From assembly GCA_022579005.1 (NCBI GenBank), contig MU401564.1, forward strand, positions 1 through 64,000: a stretch of 64,000 nucleotides of DNA, written 5' to 3'. Under the pieces are notes generated by a model. It made no database searches. It saw only the letters and a program-made list of their open reading frames with translations, and was not told the DNA's origin. The position numbers were made by a program, and so were the translations under genes. Below, piece by piece: positions 14,209-26,298 of this stretch (the stretch's first letter is position 1; each line of letters starts with the position of its first letter). Source of the DNA: Poronia punctata. Lineage: Eukaryota > Ascomycota > Sordariomycetes > Xylariales > Xylariaceae.

Positions 14209-14262
<54 letters not shown>
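14209..14262. repeat. (GT)n dinucleotide microsatellite
   Basis: About 27 tandem GT units, the longest dinucleotide array in the window. The Cys/Val-alternating frame across it is a by-product of the repeat. Confidence 0.95.
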
Positions 14263-14270
<8 letters not shown>

Positions 14271-15174
14271 TGCTTAGTTACCTACTTTATCTTTAAGTTA
14301 AACAGTCTTACTAAACAACATCTCCCTTCCTACTACATACCTTACCTACTCTAGAGTGCGGATAGACTGTGACCAACTGGTCCAGTCCTGTCCAGGTCAA
14401 AATCTGAGAAACGAATTCATAAACATGAAAATAATAATACAAGTTTACTTGCGACTGGTTGCTGTAGTAGGTCGTTTTCTAAGTTTTACTACTAAACATA
14501 AACATTTAAAGACAATATAACTAGAAATATCCATGGACTTCTACACATATAAGGAAAGATACAGACAGGTAACAACTAACTAACCAAAAAATACAACATG
14601 TCAAATAGGTTATCTATCTAACTGAAAACTAAACGTCTAGAAGCATAACACTATCAGAGTGAACCAAATCAGTAGACATACAAGAGCAGCAAAGTAGGTT
14701 AACTAGGATTCTCTATTATCGCAAGCAACTCGTCCGTCATCACTACGACACAAGGCAGCGCCGTCTCTCCACTCGGGAACTGCCCCGAGCACAGAACCCA
14801 AAGAGTCGAATGTGAGCAAAGCGCCATTCCCCAACTCCACACGCCCTGCTTATAGCTTTGCTTACCGTCCATTATCATACATGATTCCGCTGGTGGTAAG
14901 ATATTATACTGGAAATAATAAATACAGATACGTGACGGGCATTACTGGTAACCTCGTACCTTGTAATCCCCTCTACATCCAAACACTTCCATCTTCCGTC
15001 TAATCATAACGTACCGTCGTCTCAAGGCATCCGCCGAACGAGACGCATGCATTATCTGGAATAGGTCCAGCAATAGGCGTAGTGTCCACTCACACCCGCC
15101 CGGATGGCTAGGCAAGTTAGTCTCATGAACAACTTGTCAAAACGCTGCACATGATGAGGACAATATCCTCTCCT

Positions 15175-17936
15175 TCAGGTCGCCGATCCAAGAGTATCCG
15201 GCCTACTCTTGATAGTAGGCTGTGATGATGACGCTTGTGCCTCGAGCTCCTTGTCAGAAACGATGCTGAGGACAGAGCTGGGAGTCGATCTGCCTTTAAT
15301 CGGTCGCGGGCTAACCAGTTTAGCTGACTGTGCCGCATATGTTGGCGACACCAGATTCTCCGACCCAAAAGGCAAAAGTCGAGATGGCAGGTCGCTGCTA
15401 TCTCGCCCTGTGCCGCCGAGCTTTTCCAACAGTTGTTCACTATGAAGCTTTGCTAGTTTCTCGAGCTGGGCCACAGGGTCCTTGTGAACACGCAGCACGT
15501 TAGTCAGATCGCAAAGGCAGTCTGCAGGCTCCCACCGCCTTCCGTGCGAACATACCCAATCGCCCTGACCTGGCACGTCGGCCGCCCCAGGCAGGGGCCG
15601 ACCACTCGCCTCAGCGCCAGAGCTACCACCCCAGAAGGTCGACCTATGGATCGGTGCCGGAGTCACGGGTAGGCTGGGCCGCTCGTCCTTGCTGGGGAAG
15701 TCGGTGACTCTGTTCCCACGACGACGCCACGGGATCTCCTTTTCGTCTTCCTCCGAGCTGGTTGCCTCTCCTTTCTGCCGCTTCTCCAATTTTAGCCGCC
15801 TCTGATACCGCTCGACGGACCGTGTGATAGCCGGGATACTGTCCCATGCGTTGGTGTGCTTGAACGAGGACCATGAATCCGCCGACGTAATCGTGATGGC
15901 CGGAGTTAAAGGCGTACTTGGCTCGCTTCTACGCACGGTAGAGGATTCTGGAGTAGATGGCTCAGCCAATGGGCCACCTTCTGGCAAAGGCCACGGCTGA
16001 CCACGGGGAGAATCCGAAGCTGTCGCTTCATGCCCGGGAGAAGGCCGAGCATAGTCGACAAAAACACGAGTCGGCTTGGGTTGGTGTCCCTCCCAAGGAA
16101 AAATGGGCGGTGGAGGCGCCGAGCGGGCAGCAGGAGCTTCCTTGGGTACCTCATACCACATATTCCGTGGAGGGCTCGGGTATCGTTCCGGAGGCACAAA
16201 CGGAGAAGAACTCTTCGACATCTCATATGTGGCGGACGGAAAGTTCATAGCCTCTGGTTTCGATTCCGCCGGAGGGGGATGTCTACTCAGCTGTTAACAC
16301 GCCGTCACCGAATATGGGAAGATGAAACCTCTAACCTCTGTGCATCCCAGCTTGACATGTCCGGTTGGAAAGGCTCGGGCTTCTTCTCCGGTCCTGGCTC
16401 GGAGGTGGTCACGGCCACCCCCTGAACGTGAAACTGCTCTTGGCGAGCCTCAGCTTGAGTTTCCTCTCTGTTGTCCGAAGACGAAATCACATCGCTAGAA
16501 ACAGAACGAGGGGGCTCGAATTGCTGGGAGTTAATTTCAGATGGAACATCTTCAAGGCCACGGGCCTCACGATTACTAGGGTGAGCTTGATGCTCTTGAC
16601 CGCTCGAAACTGGACCAAAAGCACCCGAGGTATTCGTATAATTATGACTTTCTTGGAGGTGAGCTGTGTGAGGGTGCGCTGGGCTCTGCACATGCTTTGC
16701 ATCATAGAAATCACCAGGCAACGCTTCATAGGGCTTACTGCTGATCGCCTCACGGTGTGGATAACCGGGTTTAAATTCCCCTTTGGTTAAATACTGTACG
16801 AATCCTGGCAACGGGCCGCTTGTAGTCTCGGCGGAACCAGCTGCAGTTGGTCCGCCGATAGCTGAAGACACTGAAGATGCCGGCTGATTAAAACGGTTAG
16901 CAAGCAAACCCGGCGAATAATAATCATTCACCCCCTGACGACTTACCGGCGGACGATAGTGTCGATCGTACACTGCCCACCATCTGCCAGTCATCTCGTC
17001 AAAGGGCGAGTTACCGATGCTGGCGTTCCTTCCCTTGGACCAAGGCTTGTCTGAGCCGATAAAGTGCACCATGTTGATGCTCGACTGAAAATGCCGATAT
17101 GCAGGGACGTACTGGTAATGGGCTGACGGTGTCACATTGTACGTAAAGCTTATGCGGTTGTAGTTGTTACGGAAATGTATGTTGATCAGCCCCTGGTCGG
17201 CCCCGTCAAACGAGATGCCCCTCTCAGCCATAGCCATCATGGCGTAATAGTCGCCTACGTTTGGGGTTAGAACCATGACGCCCGTGTTGAAGATATCGGG
17301 CCAGCCGATGTCTGGGGCCGCAGAGAAAGGGTGATCGATATCGAACAGCTCGTCGGGGGCTCGGTACGCAACAACATCAGCGTCTATGTAGACAATCTTC
17401 CGGAACTGAGTCTGTTTCCATAAGTTGATCTTTGTAAAGGCAGAATGTAAATCGGTTCGGTTCATCAACTGCAGATTCGCCGGTTGTGCGTTGCGGATCC
17501 GTGACACGGGGAGAATGTAGTCAAAGACGGACTTCATGTTGTATTAGCAAGTAGACCCCCGGTGATAATATCGTGCATGCTGCCAGCTTACTTGAAGCTC
17601 CGCGATAGCTTGGGTGGACAGACTGTCGAGCGTAACCAATGCAGCTAGCTTTTTCGTGGTGCCGGCGTCGCGAAGAGAGTGGGCTAACACGAGGGCACCT
17701 TTTGGACGTAGATAATGTCAGAAGTGGTCATATCAACATGTATTCATGCACCTGACCATCCCCCAATTGGGAACGTACCGGGTAAATATGTATCAGTCAA
17801 AAGTAGCTAACCAGATGACAAAGTTAGTGTTGGATGGAACCTCAAGTACGTCGCGGCAAACATGGCAAAATATAATCCCACGCACAGTAGCATATACGTC
17901 TTCCCCGCCTCTGCTTGCCTCTCGTTGACCAGCCAT
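15175..17936 (-). CDS. gnn: Glycogenin, self-glucosylating initiator of glycogen synthesis (GT8 family)
   Basis: Five exons on the minus strand: 17936-17886, 17806-17779, 17698-17592, 17531-16329 and 16290-15175, giving about 834 aa. Glycogenin primes glycogen by attaching UDP-glucose units to its own tyrosine and extending them; it then serves glycogen synthase in the cytosol. The joined N-terminus reads DVYATLLLTDTYLPGALVLAHSLRDAGT in two pieces either side of a 28-nt microexon. The GT8 DxD metal site is D112-A-D114 (YIDADVVAY). FNTGVMVL, DGADQG (about 174-178) and HFIGSDKPW (about 220-228) are family hallmarks. The C-terminal half is Pro/Ser-rich and keeps the fungal PPRNMWYEVP and IFPWEG motifs. 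The last intron is uncertain: donor 16328 with acceptor 16291, or donor 16335 with acceptor 16286; both keep frame. The third intron uses a TGCTAATAC branch and acceptor ATGAAG. Confidence 0.92.
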
Positions 17937-20206
17937 TGCGTGTGAGGAATATCCGAGTGGTACACCGGAGATCTTCGATGGACACAAGAGGTGATGGGAA
18001 TCAGGACACGTTATGCTCGTTATGCAGCGCTATAGAAACTCGATTATCGCGGGGCAAGTTTGTAGGTGGAATTAGCTAGAAAAATATACGTCCAATGACT
18101 ACGAACCCAAGCTGGGGAGAACGAAAAGAGATGAAGAGAACGAATTCAAGTGAATCAATGAAGATCACGGTCTCATGGCAGTCAATTGTGGCACGAGGGA
18201 TATTTATGACAGTTTGGACAGAAGAGACTTCGCAGAGGCAGGAGGCAGCGTAACGCTGGCTAGCGGAGGGAAGTAAAGTTGGATGTCGACATGGTGGATC
18301 GTGGTGAACTACGAGTTTAAAATCGCGTATTGATTTGAAGTTGGCAAGGTCGAGGTTGTTGAATGTTTGACCCCACTTATTACATCGGCGGGACAATGCT
18401 GTAACGCCGTTTTAATATTAATTTCCCTTTAGCGTCCCCCTCCACCGGACGCCATCCGATCTACTCAACGGACTAGACTCTTGGAAACAACGCTATACAA
18501 AATGTCTGCTGAGAAATGAGCGTCTATAAATAAGTACATTCTTTTCAACTTGTTAGGTTCTTGTCTATCGTATAACCGCGAATTCATTAACTTCTAACCT
18601 TGAGCTTAGGTCTTTAGATATCTACCGAGCAACCGCCAGACAGCACAGTAGGTACATGCTTGTTGGTCGTGCTATTCTCACATGTCCAATATCATGCACT
18701 ACAACCCACCAAACCAATTGTAAGGTTCATGGGAAACCGGTAATGAAATAATCTAGAACTCTTATCAAACACTGGGTTGGCTTAACCATACTCGTATTAC
18801 CTAACCTCCGTACGAGTACATGGCAGGTAGATTCTTTGCGACTCTCCAGCTGCATCTCTTTAGCCTGTCTAGCGCAAGACTTGCCAGATGCCCAGTCACG
18901 CCGCGATGCTTACCTGATGAACGAGTAGATAGCCGACAATTAAATCAACTTTCACTATTCCAATAGTTGTAAATGTCCTACTGCTCGATGAAGGAGTTGA
19001 AGAACCCGTTGCCAGTGTTTCTTTTGAAGCTTCTCTCAACCGCGCAATACCTGGTTTAGAACCCCCCAATGACGCCATTGACCCGTATAAACAAACATAC
19101 AACCAATAAAAGCATAAGCGCAGAAATCACCGGGCAGGCGCAAGGAGATGAAAACAGACCCGAGATCGCAGACCCGAGATCGATGCTTATCTCTTGTAAT
19201 GCGATGAAAGTCGAGACCTTCAAGTTGAACAGTCTTCTCAACCCACGTCGAATGTCCACTACTGTGCAAAGAGAAATACGAGTAGGTACATAGTGTATAT
19301 TGTTGAAATTTAATACGTTGTGCTCGGCTGCCGTACGTCATCGCATTACGACCCCTCACGATAACAAAAGCAAGGACCCCTTAAAGGATTCTCTTTGGAT
19401 CACCTCCTTGCAGCGCCGATCCGGGGTGAAGAAGGAAACAGCAAACCCTGTAACTTGCTACCCGTATATTTGTCTTGCGTAGTAAGCATAGTACACTGTC
19501 CCCTACAGCTTGGAAAGTAGTTCTAGATCGCGCAGGTAGCTAACCTGGAAAGCTGCATGACCCGCAGAAATACTCTATACGGTGCTGCAGTAGGTACCTT
19601 GCGGAGCCCCTGAAGTGCACCGGCGGACAGTGAAGTTTCGTATTTCAAGCATGCGATATTACAATCTACTAATTAGGCCCAGCCTAACCTCATTCAGGGC
19701 GCCTCTTCCATTTATATGCGTTGAAAGCCCCCGTACCCCTCAGTAGCTTTTACCTATGAGAGCATTGTCTTTCTTTGCGGAAAGGAACTCATCTTAGCGC
19801 ATTACTAAGTTATCCTGCCCTACAATCTCGGGAGGACGCGGAAAGTCTTCTACAAACACAACCCTGCTTTCCACCTGTGCGCACGTATTGAACGCAAGGG
19901 CAAGGGTGGGCATCAAATGAAGCCAGGCGTAGCTTAGCATGTGACTAACCCTAGAGGTAGCAGCAGTGATGGGAAAAGCCGCCATCGATTCAGTAATCCT
20001 GGGCGTATCGTATATGGCGGATGACACCTCTAAGAATACTGCGTAGCCACCCGTCCGCAGTGAAAAGATTCAATGCCAGAAAAGGAGAACGGCGTGATGG
20101 CCGGGCGTCAGCTTGGCAAAACACCAACCGTGAAGTTTCTGATAGTAGGGTCACACATATTACATGATGTATATGGCCCGACCGTATAAGACGTCCTAGG
20201 AGACTC
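17937..20206. other. Intergenic spacer between glycogenin start and metal-transporter end
   Basis: Contains the glycogenin promoter at its left end and the 3' region of the transporter at its right end. Short open frames on both strands (up to about 126 aa) show no recognisable motif. Nothing else is supported. Confidence 0.6.
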
Positions 20207-21622
20207 CTATAGATCCTTTTTGAAGGTATGTTCTGGCTTGTGCGTAGTTTCGTAATCAACATGGACGTAGGCTCTCTCGATGTCCGGCAGATCCTCGAGC
20301 TTGAACTGAAGCTCCTCGGCCACATCATGGGTGTCGCGGAGCGTCGCGTCCGGGTCCATGACCACATCAACCTCGGCGATGAGTCGTGGGCCCGAGTGGT
20401 AGACGCGGACAGTGTCGATGCCCTGGATGGCAGACGAGTGTGTCAAGCAGACGTATGTAATCAGCTGCTGCATCTCAACGCTAGCAGCGACGCCAACGAG
20501 GAGTTTGAACTCCTGGAATGCCGTGTGGGTCCAGATGCCGATGATGAGTGTCGACAGCACGATAGAACCCAGGGGGTCAAGCCACCAAACCAGCTTGGAT
20601 CCGCCGACCGACGTCAGAATGCCGAAACCGTTGATCATGAGGTCGTTACGGTGGTCCTGCCATAGGATGTCCACCTGGCTGTACTTGTCCTTGATGCCCC
20701 AGCAGTAGAAGAAAAGGGCAAGTTTGGTGACGAATGCCACGGCGACCGCGATCACGGACGGCAAATTGAAGCCGTTAGTTTCGGGGTCGGTACTCTTGTG
20801 CGTCGCCACCTCTTCGATCGAGAAGGCAATCAAGATGAGCGAGACAGCGCCCATGAGAAAGCAGAAGGCGATGTTGCCAACATTTTCTAGGCGGGCCTTG
20901 CCCGAGGGGAAACGGTTGGCGTCGACGCGCTTGACGGCGCGGTGAGTGAGGATTAGAGTCAGGTTGCTGAAGGGATCGAACACAGAGTCGGCCGCAGTCG
21001 TGAAGAGCGACAGCGAGCCAGAGGAGATGGCGGCGTAGAGCTGTAGGATCGATAGGACGATATTGGCGATAAATGACGCCCAGACCGCGATCTGGTGGCG
21101 CAGATGGTCTTCGCCGGCTTCTTGGCGGGCCTCCATGCGGTGCTCCTCGACGGATTTCAGGAGGCGCGCAATGGTCTCGTTCTGGTTTCGGTAGAAGTCG
21201 GTCACCTCGGTGGCGCGACTCTTGAAATTCAGTTTGCTGCGAGGAAGGCTATCGCGCTTACGGGAGGTGTTGGCCTTTATCTCGTCGAGCTGTTGATCCG
21301 TCTTAAAAGCGGAAGCCAGGTTATAAGGGTCGCTGCCTCGATAGCGCGAAGTTCCGCTCTGAGATTCGACATCGCTCTGGGCGATCGAAGCGTGTCGTGC
21401 GGTGGTATGGTCGAGTTCTATGGCCTCATTGGCTTCCACTCCAGTACTGGCCGCCTTGTCGCTGCGGGAATGAGGTCGGCGGGGCGGTGAGAGGTGCGAG
21501 AAATGTGGCATAGGTGATTGCGTCGACGAACGAGGCGTGGAAGATCTATGGTTCGTGTTCGGGTTGAAAGGAGAGGGGTGCATGGTGAGCGTATGAGATA
21601 AATTCGGATCCATGACAGGCAA
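20207..21622 (-). CDS. Cation diffusion facilitator (CDF) metal transporter, probable Mn-type
   Basis: Intronless, 471 aa. CDF proteins export divalent metals from the cytosol into organelles or out of the cell by proton antiport. Residues 1-170 are a Ser/Pro/His-containing, likely cytosolic tail. Membrane segments run from about 178 to 368, and a soluble C-terminal domain (about 375-460) has the metal-binding-fold pattern of the family. Metal-site motifs are D212-SVF-D216 (TTAADSVFDPFSN) and D323-HRN-D327 (WQDHRNDLMINGFG). DxxxD at both sites is the signature of the manganese subgroup, whereas zinc transporters have HxxxD at one or both. No His-rich loop lies between helices 4 and 5, which also fits a non-zinc member. 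The substrate is inferred from these motifs only. The glycogenin gene and the GH47 gene on either side are unrelated in function. Confidence 0.9.
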   Translation of the reverse strand: MPVMDPNLSHTLTMHPSPFNPNTNHRSSTPRSSTQSPMPHFSHLSPPRRPHSRSDKAASTGVEANEAIELDHTTARHASIAQSDVESQSGTSRYRGSDPYNLASAFKTDQQLDEIKANTSRKRDSLPRSKLNFKSRATEVTDFYRNQNETIARLLKSVEEHRMEARQEAGEDHLRHQIAVWASFIANIVLSILQLYAAISSGSLSLFTTAADSVFDPFSNLTLILTHRAVKRVDANRFPSGKARLENVGNIAFCFLMGAVSLILIAFSIEEVATHKSTDPETNGFNLPSVIAVAVAFVTKLALFFYCWGIKDKYSQVDILWQDHRNDLMINGFGILTSVGGSKLVWWLDPLGSIVLSTLIIGIWTHTAFQEFKLLVGVAASVEMQQLITYVCLTHSSAIQGIDTVRVYHSGPRLIAEVDVVMDPDATLRDTHDVAEELQFKLEDLPDIERAYVHVDYETTHKPEHTFKKDL

Positions 21623-23021
21623 CTTGCGGTGATATCCCGCTGGAGAAATAGGCCACCAAGTACGTTGTGTAGAATGTAATATTGTGTCGGAGCTTTTCGA
21701 GGATGGTACGTCAGTGCGACGTTTTATAGGTTGTACAGGTTAAGACAGAGGTTTAATGAGGTCAGGATCCTGACCTGCTATCCCATCAGGTCATGGGAAA
21801 CACACAAGACGGAGGATTCGGAGATAATCATGGTTTGTAAAACACCACCCACCACAGAAAAAAAAGGTGGATAATCCAACAAGGCTAGGCCAAGATGGTA
21901 GACCGACTGCTTTTTGTCGCCAACAATTTTGAGAAGCATGCAATGATCTTGGAGAGTTGAAATGGCCCAAGTTTCACTATAACCACTTTAACATTTGGTC
22001 TCGAGTCATACATATAGGACATCACCGGGTTGCTCTGTCCCCTTGATACTATGTCGAGTCTGAAATGCGTGTATTTGTGGCGAGGTAGGTGCGAGGCACA
22101 TAGCAGGTGGCAGGTAAGATAAGGAGGTAGGACCTAGGTCAGCACTTGACAAATAACCTTTCTCTGGCCATTGACCCTACTCGTACCAACATGAAGGTAG
22201 ATAGCTCATTTCTGCCATCGGTCTCATATTTACCGAATTCGAACCAGTTTCGTCACCACACCCCCATGAATAAACATTAGCTCCCGTGAGCTCGCGAGGC
22301 AATGTCCCCGGAGGTAGATCCGAGGATAATCATGACCTGAAACAGGACGGGGTAGAAATAGATATAGAGCTGAGCATCGACATATCAATCGATACATGAA
22401 TCACTATACTTGCGCGCCGATGGTTGTGTTTAACTTTGAAGCCTGTCGAAGGCTTTGGTAGCATTCGAGCGCCAGATGATAGCGCAATCGGTCCATGCTT
22501 TTCTGATCGAGCTGCGACGCCATGATGACTAAAATGAGAACTAAAAGAATATCTTGGGAAAAGGTGCGGGGATCCCTAGATTATAACTCTTTTTTATTTA
22601 TATATTCTCCGGGTCCCGGCACCCGGTTCTTTTACGTCGAGTCGCAAAGTTGCAACATCGCGATTCCTCGTTCCCCGGACCGTATCCGGAAATTGGATAG
22701 ACGGTGCCTGGACCGAGCTATTTGTCCAAGGTTAGTCTTATTTTAGGGGCCCCTCCATCCCACTATCGCACATATCAAGGCCCCCCTTTTTTTTCCACAC
22801 AGTAGCATCGAAAGACAAAACGACATCATTAACCAGTAGGTAACGAACAATAGATGATGTGTATGTAGGGATAGTGCAGTTTTCTAGACTCGGCTCATCT
22901 TTTACACACTGACTTGTTGCATTGTGGCATAGATCTTTATTCGTACATTCAAAACCAACGCGTAGTTCATTAAAAGTCCAGATAGGCCCACCGTGTGCAA
23001 TCCTCCAGATTACCTAAATAC
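21623..23021. other. Intergenic spacer between transporter start and GH47 end
   Basis: Holds the transporter promoter and the GH47 3' region. I see one TACGAGTA-type octamer (22178) and no open frame with recognisable content. Confidence 0.6.
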
Positions 23022-24836
23022 CTAGACCTCGGCTCTCCGAAGCGGGTGCGCTTCTGTGTTCAACACCCATTTGTCCAGATCGAAGAGTTCCCATTCACCA
23101 AATATCAAATAAAAATACTTGAGCGTCTCTGCGAGCCAAAAACTTTCCATGCTGTCCACTTGATCCGGCCTCCTCTCGGTAACATCACGAAGAGCTGCCG
23201 CCGCATACTCGGTGCGCGTGTGTTTCTCAATAGCTGTAAACATGTCCCAGGCCTTATCCATCCACTTGGCGTCTCCGGTTAAGCGATACATGTAAAACAC
23301 CGACTCGATCGCCTCTGGTCGTAACTGGTAACGTTTGTCGTACACATCAACCATGCCTAGGGGGAGTCGACGTTGCTCGATGATCTCGGCAATCTTCTTG
23401 TCCGTCATGGTATCCGCCTGCTCCCCCGATGCCCAATACTTCTTGACTTCGTCTTTCCATCGCCTGTCGCTCCATTGGCAGTCGTCGGCATCTTCCGCCG
23501 ATGAGCTGCATGGAATATAGAAGAAGATCTCGGGAGCGATGCCCGAGGGCGTGCCGCTATAAGACCAGACGCAGCCATCGGTCAGCTCAGCCGCTACTTC
23601 GAGATCCGCCGGCCGGTCAAAGAGCTTGGCCCCCAGGCCGACCATGCCGCCAGCAAAGCAGGTGAGGTGCTGTGTACGTGGCGCCGTAACAGCAAGCGAC
23701 TCGCCGCCGTCAGGTGGGCTCCACATCTGGACGTCTCCGAAGAAACGGATGGGCAGATTGCCCGGGTGCAGAGCACGCTGTAGGAGATATTTCTTTGCAG
23801 TCCCGATAAACCTTTCATACATCCTACGCGGCTGCTCGAGTGCACCCCCAAGGAGCAAGTACTGCTTTGGCAGGTACTCATAAGTGCTGTCACTCATGCC
23901 GCCAAGCGTGAAGCTGTCGCCCCTGAAGCCCATGGGCGATTTGGAGGCATCAACAAACACGGGCCACATGCCCGGAAGTGCAGTCTGAGCCTGGGAAGCT
24001 TCCAGCTCATCGTAGATACGTTTTATAGCATCGTAATACTGCATATCGCCTGTAAGTTGAGACATCTTGGTCATCTCGAGACTAAGAGAGCCGATCTCGG
24101 CCAATAGAACTGTGGTGGGCGCCTTCTGCGGTTTGCGCTTCATGTAGTCCCTCCAGTTGAAACGAGAAATGGGCATGTGATTAGGCGTATCAAAGGCCGT
24201 CATCAACAGGTTAGCTAACTCGGTTGATTTGTTTAATAAGCTGGGGTATTGCGCCTCGCTCAGCTCATACGCGGCCAAGAATCCTCCAAGATAGCGGATG
24301 GTGGTTTCAAATACATTGATATCTCGAGACGTGGTGGTAGAGAAGTCAATCTTGTCGCACGCCTTCACGGCGTTGTCAAACTCGTCCTTGAGGCCCATAA
24401 GCCACAAGGTATCGAGCGAATCGACAAGAGTAGCAGACCATCCACCAAATGGATCTTTGTACTCGGCGGTAAGGGGTTTGATCTCGTCATGGCCCCAGGC
24501 ATACTTTTTATAACCCTCCCAACTATGTAGAAAGCTATTCTTGACGGCTGCTAACCGCGTGAGTCGCTCGTCTCGGGAGACTTTGTCCTCTTCTGGGCGG
24601 GCCGCTTGGATTCGTGGGACGGGCCGTACGGGTTTGTTCGTAGGTAAAGTGGCAAGGGTATCAACATTATGTCGGTTTGGTAGTCGCTCCCACCGGTCCA
24701 GTCGAGTAATCGTAGTCGAGCCGGAAACGGAGGTAAAGAGACCACCGCCATCTCGCCGGGAGGACTTGTAGTACCAGGTAGCCAGCACCCAGAATAGAAC
24801 GACGGCGAGTATAATTCGTACACGGCGCACGGCCAT
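23022..24836 (-). CDS. Class I alpha-1,2-mannosidase (glycoside hydrolase family 47)
   Basis: Intronless, 604 aa, type II membrane protein: a short basic N-terminus, one anchor at about residues 7-23 (RIILAVVLFWVLATWYY), a stem to about 90, then a luminal catalytic domain. It trims alpha-1,2-linked mannose from Man9GlcNAc2 N-glycans in the ER or Golgi. Visible GH47 hallmarks are WGHDEIKPL (114-122), FETTIRYLGG (176-185, acidic active-site residue), SDSTYEYLPKQY (315-326, catalytic Asp), the Cys of HLTCFAGGM and DGCVWSY (family disulfide region), RPEAIES (506-512, catalytic Glu), DSMESFWLAETLKY and NTEAHP (593-598, calcium-coordinating Thr). Length fits fungal enzymes. Sequence alone does not tell an ER Mns1-like enzyme from a Golgi one. 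It is divergent from HRD1, whose ERAD pathway reads mannose-trimmed glycans. Confidence 0.95.
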   Translation of the reverse strand: MAVRRVRIILAVVLFWVLATWYYKSSRRDGGGLFTSVSGSTTITRLDRWERLPNRHNVDTLATLPTNKPVRPVPRIQAARPEEDKVSRDERLTRLAAVKNSFLHSWEGYKKYAWGHDEIKPLTAEYKDPFGGWSATLVDSLDTLWLMGLKDEFDNAVKACDKIDFSTTTSRDINVFETTIRYLGGFLAAYELSEAQYPSLLNKSTELANLLMTAFDTPNHMPISRFNWRDYMKRKPQKAPTTVLLAEIGSLSLEMTKMSQLTGDMQYYDAIKRIYDELEASQAQTALPGMWPVFVDASKSPMGFRGDSFTLGGMSDSTYEYLPKQYLLLGGALEQPRRMYERFIGTAKKYLLQRALHPGNLPIRFFGDVQMWSPPDGGESLAVTAPRTQHLTCFAGGMVGLGAKLFDRPADLEVAAELTDGCVWSYSGTPSGIAPEIFFYIPCSSSAEDADDCQWSDRRWKDEVKKYWASGEQADTMTDKKIAEIIEQRRLPLGMVDVYDKRYQLRPEAIESVFYMYRLTGDAKWMDKAWDMFTAIEKHTRTEYAAAALRDVTERRPDQVDSMESFWLAETLKYFYLIFGEWELFDLDKWVLNTEAHPLRRAEV

Positions 24837-26298
24837 ATTGAAAGAATAGACTAGAGAAGCTCAAAGGTTGAGACAAATCAGTCTGCTAGTCAAAAAAAAA
24901 GTTCCCATCACTGTGCGAACCAGCGCGGCTTCGTAGTATAGCTCGGGCGCCAAATACCAAAAAGAGTATGATACAAATCCCAAAGCTCGCCAATAACCCA
25001 GTTCAAGTCTCTATAGTCCAGAAGCAAGAAGAGGAAGAGAGGAAGGAGGCTTGTAGAGAAAATGATGAAGCATAAATTGAAATATAACCGACTATGTGTA
25101 CACTGGTAAAAAGGCCTTGTTATGCTGCAAAAACATCTGTTGTTAATGTTGTTGCCGGCAGGATACAAGAAATAGCATCGTCAAACTTTCAATTGGAGCT
25201 CCGATTCTGGCAAGACTGTGTTCGTTTCTAAGAGACGGCATATATACACTGTGCATTACGTATCTGTCGCAGGTACTCGTAGCTCAACCTAAGACTACCT
25301 ATCTCAGTGTATGTTTCTCTTTAGAACTAACTAGTCAGGGCACGCATCATTTTGTATATTAGAGTTACTTTTCTTAGAATACACCTACTTGTCTCTCTAT
25401 AAAGATTTGACAGCAGCAAAATGTGATATATCTCGCTGTATATGCTCACAGTTCGAGGGGTACCTACGAGTAGCTCTTTGGCTAGCCACTCAGTGGGCAA
25501 GAGCTTCGTTGCGCCGCTACCTAAAAGGTGCTTCATCTACCTAGTGTGCTCTACTCAAGCAACACTTGGAGCCAATTCAAATAACCCAAGGTCAGGGTTG
25601 TGAACTGACAAGTGTAAAAAGGAATTGGGAAGAAATCAATGTCAATGCTAAAGAAGATATATTCGTTGAAAGTAAATCGCCAAGAGGGGGTTTCAACTTT
25701 CGACCGGCCCATCTACAAGTACAGTACGTGCTCATTATCCCGGTTCGTTGGTTACGCCAAAAGTCCGAAGGTGCTAACAGTGTTGAACTGGTGCTCTGTT
25801 CCCTTTTACGGTCTAGCCTAAGAGCTATCTAAACTGGATAGTACAGATAGTACATGCAAATACCTCGGACCAATCCTGAACAGGTGCAACATATAGCAGC
25901 AAAGCATAGCCGTCCAAGTATACGGAGGTCCTTTCCAGAGCTCGATTGACGGGTACTGTATATAGCCATTTGTACTCGTACTTACCCGTCGATAGGTAAA
26001 GTTGCCGAGTGTGCGATATACAACAGGTGGCATCATTACCTAGAGCATGGATCTAAATCCGTACCTACATACCCCTTTGAACCTCACACTTCGCTTTACG
26101 TCCACTTGGCACAATACCAGACCAGCAAACATCTAAAACTTATTAACCTAGGTTCTTCGCCTCTTTACCAAACTCACCACGGTCGAAATAATGGACACCT
26201 AGCTGCCCCTCTGCGGCCTCAATTAATCCAGTCCGGATCCCACGTCTTTTGGAACCCGTTTCCCGACCCGTCCCACCCGTTTCCTTTATTTGTCCAGA
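24837..26298. promoter_or_regulatory. Divergent promoter region between GH47 mannosidase and HRD1
   Basis: 1.46 kb separates the two start codons, so both promoters must lie here. It carries three TACGAGTA-type octamers (25274, 25465, 25973) and short unrecognised frames. A candidate UPR element near the HRD1 end is listed separately. Confidence 0.5.
26240..26246 (-). promoter_or_regulatory. Candidate unfolded-protein-response element (GACGTGG)
   Basis: The minus strand reads GACGTGG about 53 bp upstream of the HRD1 start, matching seven bases of the TGACGTGG-type site bound by Hac1/XBP1-class bZIP factors. HRD1 is a known UPR target in yeast, so the position is sensible. A single 7-base match is weak evidence. 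Confidence 0.25.

Larger units (their letters stand above)
13304..15174. other. Intergenic spacer with AC, GT and poly-G repeats
   Basis: Spacer between the ends of two convergent genes (zinc-finger and glycogenin), so it holds both 3' UTRs. It contains an (AC)n array, a T-run/G-run pair and a long (GT)n array. No gene is recognisable. Confidence 0.7.

Noticed and set aside
14139..14354. Frame with alternating Cys/Val
   Set aside because: Generated by the (GT)n array.
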